From the NCBI RefSeq assembly GCF_014651935.1, contig NZ_BMXV01000002.1, forward strand, positions 434,001 to 498,000: a stretch of DNA of 64,000 nucleotides, in the 5' to 3' direction. The stretch comes from Marinobacter zhanjiangensis (lineage in GTDB: Bacteria > Pseudomonadota > Gammaproteobacteria > Pseudomonadales > Oleiphilaceae). Positions 62,636 to 64,000 of the stretch are shown in pieces; position 1 is the stretch's first letter, and each line of letters starts with the position of its first letter. A model generated the notes under the pieces. That model was not told where the DNA came from. It worked only from the letters and a program-made list of their open reading frames with translations, and ran no database searches. The translations under genes and the position numbers were made by a program.

Positions 62636-64000
62636 ATGATCAGAATATCTTCACAACAGATCTTTTCCGGTGGCGTCAATCGGTTGCAGGATCTGAACGT
62701 CAACCTGAACCAGACCCAGGAACAGATTTCCACCGGCAAGCGGGTCAACAACCCCTCCGACGACCCGGTGGCAGCCGCCCGTATTCTCAAGCTGGATCAG
62801 GAAGTAGGGCGCATCGAAACCTACCAGCGCAACGTAGGACTGGCGGAGAACCGGCTGCAGCGAGAAGAGAGCTCCCTGAGCAGCATGGTCGATATTGTCC
62901 AGCGGGTCCGGGAACTGACGGTGCAGGCCGGCAGCGGCTCCCTGTCGGCACAGGACCGGCAATCCATTTCCGCCGAACTCAAGCAGCGCCTGGAACAGCT
63001 GGCGTCCCAGGCCAATACCCAGGATAGCTCCGGCTCTTACATCTTCAGCGGTTTCCAGGGGGATTCCCCGGCTTTCGCCAAGAGTGCTGATGGCAAATGG
63101 GTCTATCAGGGCGACGAAGGGCAGCGAAACCTGGAAATCGACGACGGCGTCAACGTGGCCATCAGCGACCATGGCAAGGAGCTGTTCGTCAATGTGCCCA
63201 GTTCGGGGCCGACGTTCTTCACCGAATCCGATCCGGACAATTCCGACTCTGCACGGATCAGTACCGGGGCGGTACTGGATCCTCAGCTGGTGTCTGATGC
63301 GTCCCCCACCGATCTGGCAGTCACAATAGAGGATCTTGGCGGTGGCGCCTTGGGCTATCGGGTTACCGAGCGTGAGAGCGGTACTCCGGTTGTTCCGCCG
63401 GCTGCAGCGGATCCAGCGATCCCCTATGTCAGTGGTGAAAGCATCCGTGTGGATGGGATGCAGTTCGAGATCACCGGGGCCGAGGCGGGCGACCAGTTCA
63501 ACATCAATACCAGCGACAAGCAGTCGGTATTCAGTTCCATCGAGAAGCTTATCTATGGTTTGGACAATCTACCGAAGCAGCCTGATGCAGGAGCTATCAC
63601 CGACTTTAACGCCAACGCGGGTGACTCCCTGAAAATAAACGACGCCACACTGAGTTTTCCGACGGGCGGCGGGATACAGGCGTTGGCCGACAAGATCAAC
63701 GGCAGTGATGATGAATCCCTGGCTGGTATCGAGGCCCGGATTGAGGGAACTGAGTTGAAGCTGATGTCTTCTGGCAAAGAAGTCAGCATCGACGCCACTG
63801 GTTTTAACGGGACTCTGCAGACATCCGGCGCACGGTTCGATGATATCGGCATTACCACCGGTACAGTGGATGCCGGTGCGACCGACACAGCCCGGTTTAT
63901 CAGCTCCCAGGCCACCTACGATCAGTTGATCGCCGACTCCCTGGGTAATCTGGACAACGCCCAGGAGACCATCCTGCGCACCCAGACCGAGATCGGCGGC
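62636..64000 (+). CDS. flgL: Flagellar hook-associated protein 3 FlgL, 3' partial
   Basis: 455 codons are visible, still open at the right edge. It begins MIRISSQQIFSGGVNRLQDL behind AGGTGATTTGAC, contains STGKRVNNPSDDPVAAARIL, the flagellin-type N-terminal motif, and reaches the C-terminal helix NLDNAQETILRTQTEIGG just before the edge, so only some 60-80 residues are missing. It joins the hook to the filament with FlgK. The central region is long for FlgL (about 317 in E. coli). Confidence 0.94.
   Translation, partial: MIRISSQQIFSGGVNRLQDLNVNLNQTQEQISTGKRVNNPSDDPVAAARILKLDQEVGRIETYQRNVGLAENRLQREESSLSSMVDIVQRVRELTVQAGSGSLSAQDRQSISAELKQRLEQLASQANTQDSSGSYIFSGFQGDSPAFAKSADGKWVYQGDEGQRNLEIDDGVNVAISDHGKELFVNVPSSGPTFFTESDPDNSDSARISTGAVLDPQLVSDASPTDLAVTIEDLGGGALGYRVTERESGTPVVPPAAADPAIPYVSGESIRVDGMQFEITGAEAGDQFNINTSDKQSVFSSIEKLIYGLDNLPKQPDAGAITDFNANAGDSLKINDATLSFPTGGGIQALADKINGSDDESLAGIEARIEGTELKLMSSGKEVSIDATGFNGTLQTSGARFDDIGITTGTVDAGATDTARFISSQATYDQLIADSLGNLDNAQETILRTQTEIGG

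Overview
The window reads as chromosome of a marine gammaproteobacterium close to Marinobacter. This is inferred from the split class II ribonucleotide reductase, the yadG-yadH-queF order, the RpoN-type flg operons, a TIGR02647 gene and high GC; no rRNA or marker gene proves it.

Layout. 1-5.7 kb: 3' part of an RND efflux pump, a small conserved protein, a zinc peptidase and the ABC-F factor YbiT. 6-9.6 kb: envelope and stress genes (CsbD-like, AI-2E family, DUF3185) with two gene remnants (YdhR and matrixin). 9.7-10.8 kb: two near-identical cold-shock genes, each with the same promoter, about 170-base leader and terminator. 10.8-15.1 kb: lipid genes on the minus strand (DUF2141, FAD reductase, cyclopropane synthase, desaturase). 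15.4-19.7 kb: small membrane proteins, a GST, and a D-amino-acid-dehydrogenase/M24-hydrolase pair.

19.7-33.7 kb is an accessory region of short, often single genes. It is punctuated by a repeat ending in GGCGCCTGTCC and contains a remnant that looks like a REP-associated transposase, a truncated amidase-effector-like gene, an AT-rich gene and an IS3-family element that splits a gene with a TTC duplication. A Crp/Fnr regulator diverges from a His-rich exported protein across a perfect 9-base dyad.

33.7-52 kb is core-like: nrdJab behind two NrdR boxes, a TrpXYZ-like ABC transporter, an acyl-CoA synthetase and thioesterase, an iron(III) ABC transporter, a PilZ protein and a degenerate HD-GYP protein behind a perfect CRP/Vfr-type site, yadGH-queF, a membrane adenylate cyclase and a nitroreductase. 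52.2 kb to the end is the flagellar rod/hook cluster flgBCDE and flgFGHIJKL, each block preceded by a sigma-54 promoter; flgL runs off the window.

I found no CRISPR array, tRNA or rRNA and no clearly new multi-gene system. The best leads are the repeat-punctuated accessory region, the Crp/Fnr-dyad pair, the HD-GYP protein that has lost its metal ligands behind a cAMP-type site, and the duplicated cold-shock unit.
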